This document shows, piece after piece, positions 63,062 through 64,000 of a DNA stretch of 64,000 nucleotides. A program made the translations under genes and the position numbers. The DNA is from SpSt-539 sp964549445 (GTDB lineage Bacteria > Planctomycetota > Phycisphaerae > UBA1845 > UTPLA1). Position 1 is the first letter of the stretch. Every line of letters starts with the position of its first letter. The notes under the pieces were generated by a model, which had not been told where the DNA came from, did not search any database, and worked only from the letters and a program-made list of their open reading frames with translations. Where the stretch lies: contig CAZJVS010000005.1 of assembly GCA_964549445.1 (NCBI GenBank), positions 98,400 to 162,399 on the forward strand, given 5' to 3'.

Positions 63062-64000
63062 TCAGAAGTCCGTCTTGTACCTCTGCGTCATCGCGATCCG
63101 TATCTGCCCGCGCGATCCCTCGATCTGGCTCAGGATGCCGCTCGCAGATTGCGCCGTCTTTGCCTTCGCATCCGCGAGTGCCGCCCGCCGTTCGCGTGTG
63201 ACATTGATCGCATTGATCCCGTCATTCGGGTCGATCGCCTCAGCACCCATATCCGTGTCGTACTCGCTCACGCTTGGATCGAGGATGCCCAGCGTCGTCG
63301 ATCGCGCATTCAGCCCACCCGTGGTGCAGACCGACGCGAGATTCATCATCTGCCCGCTGACAAACTGCCCCCAGTTCAACAGCTCCGGATCGACATTCAT
63401 GATCGGCAGGCGATCGATCCGCCGAGCATCGCGACCGATGTACGTCCCGCTCTGCGTCATCGACGGCGCCCGCCGAATCAGCGTGCCGATGTTGTCAATG
63501 ATCCCGGAAACCGCGTCGTAGTATTGCTTCGACGCAGTAGCGGTCGGACCCGCGGGAACAGCGTCACCGCTCCCCTTCGAATTGCTCGCCGCCGGCTCAT
63601 CCGCCGCACCGGTGCCGCGCGGACTTGGCGGGTCGACAATGCTGAATAACCGTCGCAGCCCATCGTTCGAAATATTGCCTGCCAGAACCACCGAGTTATC
63701 TTTCGTCGTCGCCTTCCAGCCATCGAAATCATCGATGGACGCCCCGACCCGGCCGGCCATTTCGAGCAGCAACGGCTTTGCAATGTCGCCCAGCCCGGAT
63801 GCCGGCTTTCCGAAATCGACCGAACACCTCCCCGTCGCCTGGTCATCGACGTCAACCTGCAGCGTCACTCCCTTGATGCTCGCGATCGTGTCGCACACCT
63901 TGCTGACGTTAAACGGCTTCCCAATCAGAGACTCGAACTCGCCGCTCATCAGCCGCATCCGTGCTCGCTTTGCCGCGACTGCGTTGGACAGATCGAACGC
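63062..64000 (-). CDS. Unknown protein, N-terminus beyond the window
   Basis: The frame is open from the window edge to a stop at 63062, so at least 312 residues; an internal ATG at 63958 is unlikely to be the start because the frame continues upstream. Residues after that Met show an N0-domain-like or secretin-type pattern (KPFNVSKVCDTIASIKG, VTLQVDV), a segment VVLAGNISNDGLRRLFSIV, a low-complexity Pro/Ala/Ser linker and a helical, Ala-rich C-terminal half. I do not recognise a family. A part in type II secretion or pilus assembly is conceivable but not supported by a full motif. Confidence 0.6.
   Translation of the reverse strand, partial: AFDLSNAVAAKRARMRLMSGEFESLIGKPFNVSKVCDTIASIKGVTLQVDVDDQATGRCSVDFGKPASGLGDIAKPLLLEMAGRVGASIDDFDGWKATTKDNSVVLAGNISNDGLRRLFSIVDPPSPRGTGAADEPAASNSKGSGDAVPAGPTATASKQYYDAVSGIIDNIGTLIRRAPSMTQSGTYIGRDARRIDRLPIMNVDPELLNWGQFVSGQMMNLASVCTTGGLNARSTTLGILDPSVSEYDTDMGAEAIDPNDGINAINVTRERRAALADAKAKTAQSASGILSQIEGSRGQIRIAMTQRYKTDF

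Overview
The window is GC-rich bacterial DNA and most resembles a draft or metagenome-assembled genome of a Planctomycetota bacterium, perhaps near the Phycisphaerae. This is inferred from gene content, since no rRNA lies in the window. The supporting signs are several large secreted proteins with C-terminal dockerin-type repeats and no cohesin, a PEP-CTERM tail, Flp-type pilins with a P-T-A-T-E-Y core, a BlaI/M56-peptidase operon with a DUF1579 gene, and envelope genes (kdsC, LptC/LptA-like, WecA-like, O-antigen ligase) that imply a Gram-negative type envelope. One run of exactly 100 N (32076-32175) is an assembly gap.

Layout. 1-5.3 kb: a partial NAD-dependent epimerase, a possible 32-residue membrane peptide and a triple amidohydrolase. 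5.6-13.2 kb: two giant secreted proteins, one a beta-helix protein and one an autotransporter-repeat/FG-GAP protein, both ending in dockerin-like modules. 13.6-18.9 kb: korAB for 2-oxoglutarate:ferredoxin oxidoreductase, a WecA-like transferase and a PEP-CTERM beta-propeller. 18.9-27.0 kb: sarcosine oxidase-like enzyme, lipoprotein, kdsC, a 1210-residue LptC/LptA-like protein and lepA. 27.0-34.7 kb: small Flp pilins with hairpin terminators, a NarL-type two-component pair and two paralogous Cys-rich secreted proteins, one split by the gap. 34.9-42.2 kb: lysA, then on the minus strand WecA-like transferase, O-antigen ligase and clpB. 42.4-45.2 kb: the BlaI-M56-DUF1579-SRPBCC operon with its operator. 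45.3-49.6 kb: EF-P, S1/P1-type nuclease, TauE/SafE permease and a PDZ pseudoprotease. 49.6-53.7 kb: two divergent secreted dockerin proteins. 54.2-64 kb: ThiD2-ThiE fusion, M1 peptidase with HEAT repeats, rpiB, a TsaC/low-Mr phosphatase fusion, cysteine desulfurase, tmRNA, an AspT-like transporter and an unknown protein cut by the window edge.

Genes that plausibly act together are kdsC with the LptC/LptA-like protein (lipopolysaccharide core synthesis and transport), the two prenyl-phosphate sugar transferases with the O-antigen ligase (surface polysaccharide), korA with korB, and the tsaC/phosphatase fusion with rpiB, which echoes the ywlC-ywlE-ywlF cluster of Bacillus. No complete mobile element, CRISPR array, integrase or phage module was found. 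The most unusual items are the triple amidohydrolase with two damaged metal sites, the giant LptC/LptA-like protein, the phosphatase fusion, the PDZ pseudoprotease, the degenerate Flp pilin and a shared Cys-Gly C-terminal tail on the two Cys-rich paralogues.
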